Source: JAGIBJ01 sp032119795 (lineage in GTDB: Bacteria > Actinomycetota > Thermoleophilia > Solirubrobacterales > Solirubrobacteraceae). Taken from it: 64,000 bases of DNA. The notes under the pieces were generated by a model, which saw nothing but the letters and a program-made list of their open reading frames with translations, was not told the DNA's origin and did not search any database. This document shows, in pieces, positions 25,641 to 34,532 of this stretch. Both the position numbers and the translations under genes were made by a program. The stretch is from NCBI GenBank assembly GCA_032119795.1, contig JAUMFO010000011.1:124001-188000 (forward strand), read 5' to 3'. Positions within the stretch are counted from its first letter, which is position 1. Each line of letters starts with the position of its first letter.

Positions 25641-26588
25641 TCAGGTACCTGCGTGCCCGATCAGCTGCTCGACGCCGGCGATGGCGAGGGTCTTCTCGAG
25701 GCCTTCGCGTAGTTCGATCTTGGGGCCCCAGCCCAGGTGCTGCTGGGCGCGGGTGATGTCGGGGCGGCGGATCTTGGGGTCGTCGGTCGGGAGCGCTTCG
25801 AAGACGATCTCGGACTTGGAGCCGGTGACGTCGACGACCTGCTCGGCGAGCTCCAGGAGCGTGAACTCGTTGGGGTTGCCGATGTTGACGGGCTCATGCA
25901 CGCCGGACTCCGCGAGGGCGATCATGCCGGCGATGAGGTCGTCGACGTAGCAAAAGGACCGCGTCTGGCTGCCGTCACCGAAGACGGTGATCGGCTTGTC
26001 CTGCAGCGCCTGACGCATGAACGTCGGGATCGCGCGGCCGTCGTTGGCGCGCATCCGCGGGCCGTACGTGTTGAAGATCCGCATCAGGGCCGTGTTGACG
26101 CCCTGGTAGCGGTGGTAGGCCATCGTGAGGGCCTCGGCGTAGCGCTTGGCCTCGTCGTAGACGCCGCGCGGACCGATCGGGTTCACGTGGCCCCAGTACG
26201 TCTCCGGCTGGGGATGGACCTGCGGGTCGCCGTAGACCTCGGAGGTGGAGGCGATCAGGAAGCGCGCGCGATGCTTCTTGGCCAGGCCCAGCGTGTGGTG
26301 GGTGCCGTAGGAGCCGACCTTCAGCGTGTGCAGCGGCAGGCGCAGGTAATCGATCGGCGAGGCCGGCGACGCCAGGTGGTAGACGAAATCGACGGGCTCG
26401 TCGATGAAGTACGGCTGAATGATGTCGATCTGGCGAAACTCGAAGTTCTCACGCAGATGCTCGATGTTGCGCAGCGAACCCGTCTCCAGGTTGTCGACGC
26501 AAATCACCTTGTGGCCCTGGCCGATCAGCGTCTCGCTGAGATGAGAACCGAGAAAGCCGGCTCCGCCGGTCACAAGACAAGTCGCCAT
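25641..26588 (-). CDS. UDP-glucuronate decarboxylase-like SDR (UDP-xylose synthase)
   Basis: A 315-residue extended short-chain dehydrogenase. The NAD-binding GGAGFLGSHL motif (8-17), catalytic threonine/serine region STSEVYGDP, YDEAKRYAE with the Tyr-x3-Lys pair, and RIFNTYGPRM match UDP-glucuronic acid decarboxylases. These form UDP-xylose from UDP-glucuronate through a 4-keto intermediate. A dTDP-glucose dehydratase is less likely given the HLASPASP motif. It would supply a nucleotide sugar to the neighbouring transferases. The start ATG at 26588 faces the next plus-strand gene across a 160-bp divergent gap. Confidence 0.88.
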   Translation of the reverse strand: MATCLVTGGAGFLGSHLSETLIGQGHKVICVDNLETGSLRNIEHLRENFEFRQIDIIQPYFIDEPVDFVYHLASPASPIDYLRLPLHTLKVGSYGTHHTLGLAKKHRARFLIASTSEVYGDPQVHPQPETYWGHVNPIGPRGVYDEAKRYAEALTMAYHRYQGVNTALMRIFNTYGPRMRANDGRAIPTFMRQALQDKPITVFGDGSQTRSFCYVDDLIAGMIALAESGVHEPVNIGNPNEFTLLELAEQVVDVTGSKSEIVFEALPTDDPKIRRPDITRAQQHLGWGPKIELREGLEKTLAIAGVEQLIGHAGT

Positions 26589-26748
26589 AAGGCGCCGGAG
26601 TCTAGTTCACGGGGGAAGGCAACGGCAGACGAGCTTGGCGCAGCCCGAGAAGCGGCGACCCGCGACGCAGCGGGTCCGGGACATCCCTGAGACTCCTGCG
26701 GGCAGCTCCCGATGGTCACGACGTCTGGCCCACCAGAGACTGAAAGCC

Positions 26749-28053
26749 ATGAACGCCGTCCCACCTCAGCTGCCGCCGAGCGACCCGCCCCAGTCGCCTT
26801 CCTCGCCAAGTCGGCGAGGCCGCGAGGCTTTGGGCTGGGCACTCGGCATGGTCGCCACGCTGGCGTTGGCAGCCATCGCGGCCGTCGGCGGGATGGTCCT
26901 GGCTACGTTCGGCCTCGGTGGGGTCGTGCTCGCGCTCGCCGCAATGGTGCTCGTGGTGTCGGCGACCGTCTGGCGCCGCGCGGCGCTGCCGGCGGCGGTC
27001 GTCGCTACGGCGCTTGCGTTGCCTGCCGCCGAGGCCGCCCTGTCGTCGACGCGCCTGGATCGCAGTCACGGCACGCTCACCGTCCGGCCTTCGTCGCCCG
27101 ACGACCTGAGCGACCACACCTACCGGCGCGGGACAGGAACGGTGTTCGTCGACCTGCGCGGCTACCACGCTCCGCGCGGGTCGCGGACGGGCATCGCCGC
27201 CCAGGCAGATTCCGGCCGGGTGGTGGTGGCGCTCCCGCGCGACCGCTGCTTCCACCTGAACGTGCAGTACCGCGTCGACCCGTATGACGCTCGGCGGGAG
27301 GCCGTCCTGCAGTCGCTCGGAGTGGTCGGGCTGGCGAACGATCCTTGGCGCAACGTGGGGTTCGGCTCGGTCGGGCTGACCGAGGCGGCGTGGGAAGCCG
27401 AGCACCGCGGGATCGACCAGGCCGGAATCGACGGCAGCCGGCTCCCCTACAACCTGCTCGCCTTCGGACGCGCCCCGAGCACTGCTGGCGTCTGGATGCG
27501 CCCCGTCGTGGGCGACGCCTCTGCGCCGACCCTCGATCTGGTGCTCGACGCATCGCAGCAGATCGTCGTCCGCGACTACCCCGACTGGGCCGGACCCCTT
27601 GACTTCGAGGCAGGCGACGATGTCGACCAGATCGCCGGCACCCGCTGGCCGGAGGGGTTGAAGTCGCCGCCATCGCCGGGAGAGCGGGCTTGGGCGCTGC
27701 GTTCCTCCGTGCGCACGCCAGCGAACCGTGCGCGCTGGGTGAGCTGGGAGCGCGAGATCACGGCGTGGGGCAAGGCGCAAGCCAACCGCTTTGCGGGACC
27801 GTGCGCCAGCCGAGCTGAGCGCAGAGAGCGCGCCATCACCTTCCTCACGCAGCCGGAGCGGTTCCGCGTCGACGGCGGGAGCGCGTCGCCAGTTCTGCTG
27901 GGTGGGCCGACGACGCGCCGATCAGCGATCGAGCAGCCGGTAGTCCGTGCGCGCGAGACGATGTTGCAGGTTGAGGTCAATGGCCTCGGCGAGACGCGTG
28001 TCGTCGGAACGCGCGCCCTGGTATCCCCCGCCGATCACGAGGAGACGCGATGA
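26749..28053 (+). CDS. LiaF-like membrane protein with toastrack-type domain
   Basis: A 434-residue protein. Three hydrophobic helices (about residues 30-110) precede an extracytoplasmic or cytosolic beta-rich domain, GTLTVRPSSPDDL through GTVFVDLRGYHAP and VVVALPRDRCFHLNVQYRVD, the repeating beta pattern of LiaF/DUF2154 and DUF2807 domains. The C-terminal 200 residues are less conserved. ATG 26749 was chosen because the upstream frame is arginine-rich. The stop overlaps the kinase start by 4 bp. By analogy with LiaF it would hold the kinase inactive until the envelope is stressed. Confidence 0.7.
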   Translation: MNAVPPQLPPSDPPQSPSSPSRRGREALGWALGMVATLALAAIAAVGGMVLATFGLGGVVLALAAMVLVVSATVWRRAALPAAVVATALALPAAEAALSSTRLDRSHGTLTVRPSSPDDLSDHTYRRGTGTVFVDLRGYHAPRGSRTGIAAQADSGRVVVALPRDRCFHLNVQYRVDPYDARREAVLQSLGVVGLANDPWRNVGFGSVGLTEAAWEAEHRGIDQAGIDGSRLPYNLLAFGRAPSTAGVWMRPVVGDASAPTLDLVLDASQQIVVRDYPDWAGPLDFEAGDDVDQIAGTRWPEGLKSPPSPGERAWALRSSVRTPANRARWVSWEREITAWGKAQANRFAGPCASRAERRERAITFLTQPERFRVDGGSASPVLLGGPTTRRSAIEQPVVRARETMLQVEVNGLGETRVVGTRALVSPADHEETR

Positions 28054-29261
28054 CCGCGCTGGCGACCCCATCGATTCGGCGTCTTCCGCTCGCCGCCGGC
28101 GCCTGCGCCGTGGCCGCGCTTGGAGCGGCCCTGATGGTCGGTCCCGGTGGGGCGGCACTGCCGACGCTCACGCTCGGTATCGCGGCGGTCGCGCTGCTCA
28201 CTGGCGAACTCGTGCGGCGCGGACGCCTCCTGATGCGGAGCGGCTACGGCCCGCAGGTGGTGTTGGGGGTGCTAGCGAGTGCGGTGGTCGCGGTCGGCTG
28301 GTCGATCGTCGCGTCGGCGCACGCTGAGTTCTTCGCGGGCGCGCTGATCCTCGCGACGGCCGGGGCGTCGATTCTGGTCCTAGCGGTGATGCGTCTCGCC
28401 GCTGAGCGCGGGCCCGGCCAGACGCCGTGGCAGGCCCTCACCGGCGGGCCGACGGCGGCAGCGAGTGCCCGTGCACGGCTGCATCGGCTTGGTCCGGTAC
28501 TTACGGGCGCGCTGCTCCTGCTGCTTGGGCTCCGGGCCCTCGCGGCGGCGCTGGAGGCGGAGGCGGGATCAGCGCCGCGAGGTGCAGGCGTGCTCACCAT
28601 GGTGATGCTGCTGGCGTTCGTCGTCGGCCCAGCGCTGGCCATTCGCCGGGTGTTTGCAAGTACGCCGGGCGGCTCCTCGGCTGCCGGCGCCGTCGTCGCC
28701 CGCGACGAGCAGGTCGTTGCCGCGCACCTGCACGACTCCGTCCTGCAGACCCTGTCGCTGATTCAACGCAATGCGGCCGATCCGGCGAAGGTGTCGCAGC
28801 TGGCGCGGCAGCAGGAGCGCAGCCTGCGCGACTGGCTCGCGGGGCGCGACGACACCTCCGGCACGACGCTCGCGGGCGCGGTGCGAGCCGCGGCGCAGGA
28901 GGTCGAGGACGAGCAGCCGGGCGCAGTGATCGAGGTGGTCGCCGTGGGCGATGCGCCACTGGATCGCGAGGCCGACGCGATGGTCCGCGCGGGCCGCGAG
29001 GCAATGCGCAACGCGGCCCGCCACGCAGGGAGTCCGGTGCGTGTCTTCGTCGAGGTCGACGCCGGCGTGCGGGAGCTGTTCGTCCGTGACACGGGCGCTG
29101 GGTTTGCCCTGGCTGAGGTTGGCGAGGAGCGCCGCGGCGTGCGAGACGCGATCATTGGGCGGATGGAGCACGTCGGCGGAACCGCACGGGTCGACAGCGG
29201 CCCCGGCGGCACCGAGATCGCCCTGAGACTTCCGCCTTCGGGGGAAGGCGGATCGCGGTGA
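28050..29261 (+). CDS. Sensor histidine kinase (NarL/LiaS type)
   Basis: A 403-residue membrane kinase. Five to six hydrophobic helices occupy residues about 10-200. The HisKA_3 dimerisation domain holds the phosphoacceptor histidine in VAAHLHDSVLQTLSLI (about residue 228), and the ATPase domain follows, with NAARHAGSPV (N-box), RDTGAGFAL (G1) and GGTEIALRLP at the end. ATG 28050 has GGAGACGC upstream and overlaps the LiaF-like stop. Together with its neighbours it makes a three-component envelope-stress unit. The stimulus is unknown. Confidence 0.92.
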   Translation: MTALATPSIRRLPLAAGACAVAALGAALMVGPGGAALPTLTLGIAAVALLTGELVRRGRLLMRSGYGPQVVLGVLASAVVAVGWSIVASAHAEFFAGALILATAGASILVLAVMRLAAERGPGQTPWQALTGGPTAAASARARLHRLGPVLTGALLLLLGLRALAAALEAEAGSAPRGAGVLTMVMLLAFVVGPALAIRRVFASTPGGSSAAGAVVARDEQVVAAHLHDSVLQTLSLIQRNAADPAKVSQLARQQERSLRDWLAGRDDTSGTTLAGAVRAAAQEVEDEQPGAVIEVVAVGDAPLDREADAMVRAGREAMRNAARHAGSPVRVFVEVDAGVRELFVRDTGAGFALAEVGEERRGVRDAIIGRMEHVGGTARVDSGPGGTEIALRLPPSGEGGSR

Positions 29262-29932
29262 TGACCGTCGGCGGCATGCAGGCCCCCGGGCCGCTGCCGA
29301 CGGTCGTCCTCGTCGACGACCACGGGCTCTTTCGGGCTGGCGTGCGCAGTGAGCTGGCGGGTCACGTGCACGTCGTCGGCGAGGCCAGCGACGTCGACGG
29401 CGCGATCGCCGCCACGCTCAAGGCCGCGCCCGACGTCGTCCTGCTCGACGTCCACCTCCCGGGCGGCGGTGGCGTCGCCGTCCTCGAGGCGGTGCTGGCG
29501 CGGCGCCCGCGGCAGATGGTGCTCGCGCTGACGGTCAGCGACGCGCCCGAGGACGTGATCGCCGTCGTGCGCGCCGGCGCCCGCGGCTACGTGGAGAAGT
29601 CGATCTCCACCGCTGATCTCGTCGCCGCGATCCGCAGCGTCGCCGCCGGCGAGCCCGTCTTCAGCCCGCGCCTGGCCGGCTTCGTGCTGGAGGCGTTCGC
29701 CGGCCGAGCGCCGATCGGCGCCGTCGACCCCGAGGTCGAGTCACTCACCGCCCGCGAGCGCGAGGTGCTGCGCCTCATCGCCCGCGGCTACAGCTACAAA
29801 CAGGCCGCACTCAAGCTGGAGATCAGCCCACGGACGGTGGAGTCGCATGTGTCGTCGGTGCTGCGCAAACTGCAGCTGTCGAGTCGACATGAGCTGGCGC
29901 ACTGGGCGAGCCGGCGGGGGCTGGCGGACTGA
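29258..29932 (+). CDS. LuxR/NarL-family response regulator
   Basis: A 224-residue regulator with an N-terminal receiver domain (acidic VDDH near residue 17, phosphorylated aspartate in VLLDVHLP near residue 63, and the conserved lysine in YVEKSIS) and a C-terminal GerE helix-turn-helix (LTAREREVLRLIARG, then SPRTVESHVSSVLRKL). GTG 29258 overlaps the kinase stop; ATG 29261 is equally possible. It should act downstream of the adjacent kinase. Targets are unknown, but the secretion-like cassette A starts 103 bp downstream. Confidence 0.93.
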   Translation: MMTVGGMQAPGPLPTVVLVDDHGLFRAGVRSELAGHVHVVGEASDVDGAIAATLKAAPDVVLLDVHLPGGGGVAVLEAVLARRPRQMVLALTVSDAPEDVIAVVRAGARGYVEKSISTADLVAAIRSVAAGEPVFSPRLAGFVLEAFAGRAPIGAVDPEVESLTAREREVLRLIARGYSYKQAALKLEISPRTVESHVSSVLRKLQLSSRHELAHWASRRGLAD

Positions 29933-30035
29933 CGAGCGGGCGCCGCGGCGTTTCGAGATCGCACCAGGCAAGTGGTCAGGTGTGTTGCACATGTGGGGCT
30001 TGTCGAAGACGTGCCAGTAGCTACCATGCGCCGTC

Positions 30036-30431
30036 ATGTCGTTGAACCCCCAGCTGGCGTTTGAGCTTGCGGCTATCGACCGGCAGATCGTTGACCTCGG
30101 TGAGCGGCCGCCCGGCAGCCCGCGCGAGATCGAGGGCCTCGCGGCGAAGCTATTGGACCACGCCCAGGCGACGGCTGAGACGGGGGCTCGGTCGGCCTCG
30201 ATCCCGCGGCTGATGGACTTCAGCGGGCCTGCCGCGGCGCGGTACGCCGGCCACGCCATGCAGTGCGGCTCTGCGGCGGTCGGCGCAGCGGCTCAATTGC
30301 TCGCGCTTTCGAACGCGCTAGGAGATGAGGCCGTGCGACTGCGGAACAAACAGCGACAGTACGACGCAGACAAGCGTCACCTGGAGCGCCGACGTGCCGC
30401 TGTGCTTTCGCAGATGAGGAGCTCGGTGTGA
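30036..30431 (+). CDS. Cassette A, first protein: small helical WXG100-like partner
   Basis: A 131-residue, cysteine-free, all-helical protein. It has two long helices separated by a turn with PRLMDFSGPAAARYAG, reminiscent of the W-x-G turn of WXG100 proteins but with phenylalanine in place of tryptophan. The second helix ends in a charged coiled coil (RLRNKQRQYDADKRHLERRR). There is no signal peptide. A TACCAT box at 30022-30027 lies 8 nt before the ATG. The stop overlaps the next start by 4 bp, so it probably forms an equimolar complex with the next product. The closest relative in the window is the 130-residue protein at 39597. Confidence 0.75.
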   Translation: MSLNPQLAFELAAIDRQIVDLGERPPGSPREIEGLAAKLLDHAQATAETGARSASIPRLMDFSGPAAARYAGHAMQCGSAAVGAAAQLLALSNALGDEAVRLRNKQRQYDADKRHLERRRAAVLSQMRSSV

Positions 30432-31555
30432 AGCCGACGATGACCCCCGCGACCGTCGAAGCCGGCGCGGGAGTGGCCAGCGCACTCGGTGCCCAGCTTG
30501 CGACGATCGGTTCCACGGTCTCCAGCTATTCAGTGCCGGTAGGTGTCGAGAGCGTCACCTCCGGCGACCTCCGGGCTGTCGGCGCAGCGATCACCCGAGC
30601 GGGGGAGGCAGTCGGCAGCCAGAATGCTTGGTTGCTGCATCGGGCGCAGTTGTTCCTCCTCGCCGACGGCTACGGCGGTGTGCTGTTTGGCGCCGCGGAC
30701 GGCGGTCCGCCGCTGAAGTCGCCCTTCCCCCCTGGCCCGCCGCGCCGGAGCTTCTGGCAGGGCGTCGGCGCCGGGCTGGAGGACGTCGTCATGGGGTTCT
30801 CGAAGACGGCCGTCGTCGGGGGCCGGAAGTTGGTTCCTGGGATCGATCGCTTTCCCAAGGAACTCACGCCGTTCGGTAAGACGCAGCGCCGGTGGGAGAA
30901 GGAGTTCAACGAGGGGATCGCCGCCGCCATGCGCGATCCCGGCGCGTTCGCCAAGGCGTTTGGGCGCGACGCGATCGCCTACGACGAACACGCTGCTGGC
31001 GATACGGACTACGCCGTCGGGAAGAACGTCGTGGCCTTGCTCGGGCTGCTCGTCCCATGGTCGAAGCTCAGCAAGCTTGGTGTCGCCGCTCGCCGTGGCC
31101 ATAGGGCCGACATCAACGTCACTGTCAAGACTCAGCTGCAGAACACCAAGCAGCTTCAGCAGAACCTTGCGCGCACCGATTGGAAGACGGCTGGACGCCG
31201 CTACCGCGACGCCCGCAACAGCCACACGGCGTCGCCGGAAGCTCTGGAATCGCTGAAGCGGGACTTCCGGAAATCAAAGGAGGCCTGGAGAGAGGCTGAG
31301 CGGATTGCGACGGAGGCTGCACGGAACCGTGCGCGAGCCGAGGCCGCCGCTCAGGACGCCCGCGCCCGTGTCCAGGCGGCGATCGTGGACGTCCATAGAG
31401 AGCGGCCTACCCTGATGACGACCCAGGGCCGCAAGGACTTGGCGATCGGGGCGACGGTTGGAGGGTTTGATCCGAGGCAGGGATCCGTGCCGATGTGGGA
31501 GTCGTTTGAACTGATGGCTGAAGACGACCAGAAGAAGCAGGGGAAGAGTCGATGA
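30428..31555 (+). CDS. Cassette A, second protein: LXG-like candidate secreted effector
   Basis: A 375-residue protein. Residues 1-90 form a helical pair ending in WLLHRAQLFLLADGYGG. A middle segment, SFWQGVGAGLEDVVMGF then MRDPGAFAKAFGRDAIAYDEH, resembles the linker found before toxin domains of type VII substrates. Residues 235-345 are highly charged coiled coil (KRDFRKSKEAWREAERI). The cassette C protein at 39986 shares this plan (HPGDFAKSAAGSFASADEY). GTG 30428 overlaps the previous stop. I see no catalytic motif. Secretion is inferred from the architecture only. Confidence 0.7.
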   Translation: MKPTMTPATVEAGAGVASALGAQLATIGSTVSSYSVPVGVESVTSGDLRAVGAAITRAGEAVGSQNAWLLHRAQLFLLADGYGGVLFGAADGGPPLKSPFPPGPPRRSFWQGVGAGLEDVVMGFSKTAVVGGRKLVPGIDRFPKELTPFGKTQRRWEKEFNEGIAAAMRDPGAFAKAFGRDAIAYDEHAAGDTDYAVGKNVVALLGLLVPWSKLSKLGVAARRGHRADINVTVKTQLQNTKQLQQNLARTDWKTAGRRYRDARNSHTASPEALESLKRDFRKSKEAWREAERIATEAARNRARAEAAAQDARARVQAAIVDVHRERPTLMTTQGRKDLAIGATVGGFDPRQGSVPMWESFELMAEDDQKKQGKSR

Positions 31556-32307
31556 GCAGCACCAGCGCCGCGATCGCCAGCCTCGTGTTCACGGCGGAGG
31601 AACTCACGTTGCTGACCGACGTCGCCGAGCTCACGCCGCTGTTCACCTGGGTGGTAAGCGACCTCGACGAGGTCGGCTGGGATGCCGTCTTCCGGGGCTT
31701 GTGCGCTCGCGGCGTGCTTGTCCCCGTTGCTGGCCCTGAGGGGGGTGTCAGCATCGCCGAGGACTTCCGAGGTGTGCTCGGAGTTGCGTTTCTCGCGCCG
31801 CGAGCCACGACGGTGGCGACTGAGCTGGCCGCTGCCGGAGGCACTCGTCGCACCGTGTTGCGATTCCAGGACTTGGCGCTCGAGCACGAGGAACTGTCTC
31901 GCGGCATCCACGCGTTCACGCCGGATTTGCCGGAGGCTGCCGTCGATGGACTCGTTTCAGTCGTTGTCGGGTTTCCGGCGATCGCCGAGACTGCGCTCGC
32001 CGAGCCGGTCACCCTCTCGATCGACGCGTACGTGGCGGCCATCCAGCAGCTCAGCGCCGGTGATCTCGCAGGCGCGCAGTTGGCCTGGCCTGAAGGCTCG
32101 GACTACCTTGCGCACCTTGCGGGCGACCCGGAGTCGGTCTCCTTTAGCGATGTGGAGCGCACCGCCAATGACGTCCGTGCCCGGACGCTGTCGTTCACGC
32201 TTGGGACGGACGCGCTCTGGCTTGTCACGATCGGTGAATCGATCGTATCGGTGCGTCCTGTGGACAGCGTCACCGCTGAATCGCTCGTTCGCGACTTGGT
32301 CGCATGA
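31552..32307 (+). CDS. Cassette A, third protein: EspG-like soluble protein
   Basis: A 251-residue acidic soluble protein. The N-terminal half has LVFTAEELTLLTDVAEL, then LCARGVLVPVAG and FRGVLGVAFLAPRA, the same order (T/S-x-x-E...L, then ARGVL, then LLGVAF) seen in seven other proteins of this window and similar to the opening of EspG chaperones of mycobacterial ESX systems. The C-terminal half is a mixed domain ending VSVRPVDSVTAESLVRDLVA. ATG 31552 overlaps the previous stop. A chaperone for the two preceding proteins is the natural hypothesis. Confidence 0.65.
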   Translation: MSSTSAAIASLVFTAEELTLLTDVAELTPLFTWVVSDLDEVGWDAVFRGLCARGVLVPVAGPEGGVSIAEDFRGVLGVAFLAPRATTVATELAAAGGTRRTVLRFQDLALEHEELSRGIHAFTPDLPEAAVDGLVSVVVGFPAIAETALAEPVTLSIDAYVAAIQQLSAGDLAGAQLAWPEGSDYLAHLAGDPESVSFSDVERTANDVRARTLSFTLGTDALWLVTIGESIVSVRPVDSVTAESLVRDLVA

Positions 32308-33470
32308 GCGAGTCGCCGGGCGAACGCCCCACCTTCGTTCGCCCCAAATGGTTTGAGCCAGAGGACGTGTCTCAAGCTCGCCGCGGGGTGGATCCGACCG
32401 CGCCCCCGCCGACGCCGACCCTCCAGCAAGCGCGGAACCTGCGACTTGCCGTGGTCGCCAGCGTCCTGACGACCACGGTCGCGGTCCTCGCCTGGGTTGT
32501 GTTCGGGATTCAGGAAATGTTCGGTGCGTTGCTGCTCGAGGTGATCATGATCAGGTATGTCGTTCGCCTGACTCGTACCAACGCCGAACTTCGGGGCACT
32601 TTGTGGCAGATTCGCTATGCGTTCCTCGGGAACCGTGCTGGGCCAGCGCCTCGGCCGATGAGCCCGGAGCAGGAAGCTCGCCATCGTCAGCTCATGGCTG
32701 AACTCGAGGCGATCGCTGCGACCGCGCCCCCGTGGGACCCGGCGCGCGAAGCTGCGTCGGAGCGCTCGCAGGCCGTCCGGCACTGGATCGAAAGCGGGCT
32801 TGTGCCGAAGGCCGCGCCGAGCCGGGAGCTGGTCGTCGATCCTGAGGCCGTGCCGTTGCATGCCGAACTCACCGAGTCCGAGATTCTGGCTGTGTCGCAC
32901 ACGGCTGATTCGCGAGCGTGGCCAGATCGGAGCCCGCGCGCCGACGACGAGACGGTCTATGACCACCGCCGTCGTCTTCGGGCCGCCGACGGATTCGAGA
33001 CCCTGGCCGAGCGGGGCATCGTGCGCCAGATCGGCCCGGTCTATGAGCTGTCGCCCGAGATGATGCCGCTCGTCGGCGTCGGCGTGTTCGTCCAATCCCG
33101 TGCGCACGTCAGCGACGGGAGGCACCTTTCGGCGCTCCAGGTCGCGGGTCACCACGTCGTTGCCGAGGACCATGCTCTCGGCGGCTCAACTAGCACTTCG
33201 GACGAGCAATACACGTTTCGGCGTACGTCGCTCGACGCCGTGGTTGACGACGTTCTGGCCACTTTGGTCAGCGCCCCGCCGACGCCCAGAGAGCACCCCG
33301 GCGATCCCGTAGTCCACGTATTTCTCAGGCGCGACGATATGGCCGCGACCAAGCTCTGGCGCGAGGCGCCAGGGCAGTACCGCGTCCAGGGGGCCGACGG
33401 GAGCGTAACCGGCGGATTGACGACCGAGCAGCTTCGGCGGCGGATTCGCGGCCTGCTCGACGTCGACTGA
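32304..33470 (+). CDS. Cassette A, fourth protein: membrane-anchored EspG-like protein
   Basis: A 388-residue protein with a Pro-rich cytosolic start, a membrane hairpin (about residues 47-86), the juxtamembrane motif RYAFLGNRAG, a charged helix, the WIESGLVPKAAP linker, and a C-terminal EspG-like domain (LTESEILAVSHTAD, LAERGIVRQIG, MMPLVGVGVF). Genes at 35743, 37004 and 38369 encode the same architecture. ATG 32304 overlaps the preceding stop, so all four cassette A genes are coupled. It may dock the soluble complex at the membrane. Confidence 0.65.
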   Translation: MSESPGERPTFVRPKWFEPEDVSQARRGVDPTAPPPTPTLQQARNLRLAVVASVLTTTVAVLAWVVFGIQEMFGALLLEVIMIRYVVRLTRTNAELRGTLWQIRYAFLGNRAGPAPRPMSPEQEARHRQLMAELEAIAATAPPWDPAREAASERSQAVRHWIESGLVPKAAPSRELVVDPEAVPLHAELTESEILAVSHTADSRAWPDRSPRADDETVYDHRRRLRAADGFETLAERGIVRQIGPVYELSPEMMPLVGVGVFVQSRAHVSDGRHLSALQVAGHHVVAEDHALGGSTSTSDEQYTFRRTSLDAVVDDVLATLVSAPPTPREHPGDPVVHVFLRRDDMAATKLWREAPGQYRVQGADGSVTGGLTTEQLRRRIRGLLDVD

Positions 33471-33664
33471 GGTGCGTCGACGTACGTCTCGAACAGCTGG
33501 ATGCCGGTGTTGGCCCGTGCCGCGCCCCATCATCGGGTGACGCCCTCTTTGGACGCTTGGCTGCCAGCGCGCCCGACTTTCGGCGCGTCGTTTGATTCCG
33601 GTGTGGACGACAGTCACACTGGAAAGTGGGCATCCCCGCCCACCGCCTACAGCGCGCTTCCCCA

Positions 33665-34417
33665 ATGCGTTCCCCGCTCTTTCTTACCTTCGACGACGGC
33701 CCGGATCCGGTCTGGACGCCGCGCGTCGTTGATCTCCTCGGGCGCTACGGCGCGACAGCGACGTTCTTCGTCTTGGGCTGGCGCGTGCGTGAGGCCCCTG
33801 AGCTGGTGGGCCAGCTGCTTGCGGCCGGGCACCGCGTCGAGCTCCACGGTGACGCGCACCTCGATCATGAAGTCGCCACGCCCGAGCAGCTGACGACCGA
33901 CACCGCCGACGCGCTGGCCGTCTTGCGGGACGCGGGCGCCGAGCCGCAGTGGTGGCGCATCCCGTTCGGCCGGCCGAGCCTGATGACCGGCGCCCTCGCC
34001 GAAGAGCACGGCTTGCGACTCGCCGGCTGGGATGTCGACACTCACGACTGGCGGGGTGATGGCTGGGCCTACCAACCGGCGCAGGTCAGCGACGCGGCCG
34101 AGACCGGTGGGGTCGTCCTGCTCCACGACGCGGTCGTCCCCGGCGTTGGCCGCACCGCCGCCACGAACACGCTCGAGATCGTCGAGGCGCTCCTCAGCGC
34201 CGCGGCTCGCGCGAAGACCCCGGTTCTCGCGCTGCCGCCCGCCGCCGACACCTCCTACCGGATCTCGAGCGGCCCACCGCGCTCGCCGTTTGGCCGTAAC
34301 GAGGCCAGTCAGAACGCCTGGCGCCGCCTGGATCGCTGGCGCCGCGGCGACGGCATGCCCGAGCAGCCCGGCGGCGCCGTCGGCCCGGACGAGCGGCCTT
34401 CGCGCCGACGCGCATAG
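33665..34417 (+). CDS. Polysaccharide deacetylase (NodB homology)
   Basis: A 250-residue carbohydrate esterase family 4 protein without signal peptide. The metal/catalytic signature LTFDDGPDPVWTP (D-D pair) opens the domain; HGDAHLDHE supplies the H-x4-H-like metal ligands, RIPFGRPS the third motif, and VLLHDAV the C-terminal catalytic histidine. The family removes N- or O-acetyl groups from peptidoglycan or other glycans. The C-terminal 50 residues are basic and low in complexity. ATG 33665 was chosen because homology starts at residue 3. It separates cassette A from the EspG-like array. Confidence 0.88.
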   Translation: MRSPLFLTFDDGPDPVWTPRVVDLLGRYGATATFFVLGWRVREAPELVGQLLAAGHRVELHGDAHLDHEVATPEQLTTDTADALAVLRDAGAEPQWWRIPFGRPSLMTGALAEEHGLRLAGWDVDTHDWRGDGWAYQPAQVSDAAETGGVVLLHDAVVPGVGRTAATNTLEIVEALLSAAARAKTPVLALPPAADTSYRISSGPPRSPFGRNEASQNAWRRLDRWRRGDGMPEQPGGAVGPDERPSRRRA

Positions 34418-34532
34418 TCGTCGGCACGCTCGACGGATCCACGGCTGCCAACTCGCGGTGGTGGCGCGAAGACCGTGACCCCGGGTGTCACCTGCACATG
34501 TCGCCACCCTCGACATGCTCCGTAAGCTGTGA

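Noticed and set aside
33471..33664. A small gene between cassette A and the polysaccharide deacetylase
   Set aside because: No frame has a plausible start, coding bias or motif; the gap is treated as intergenic.
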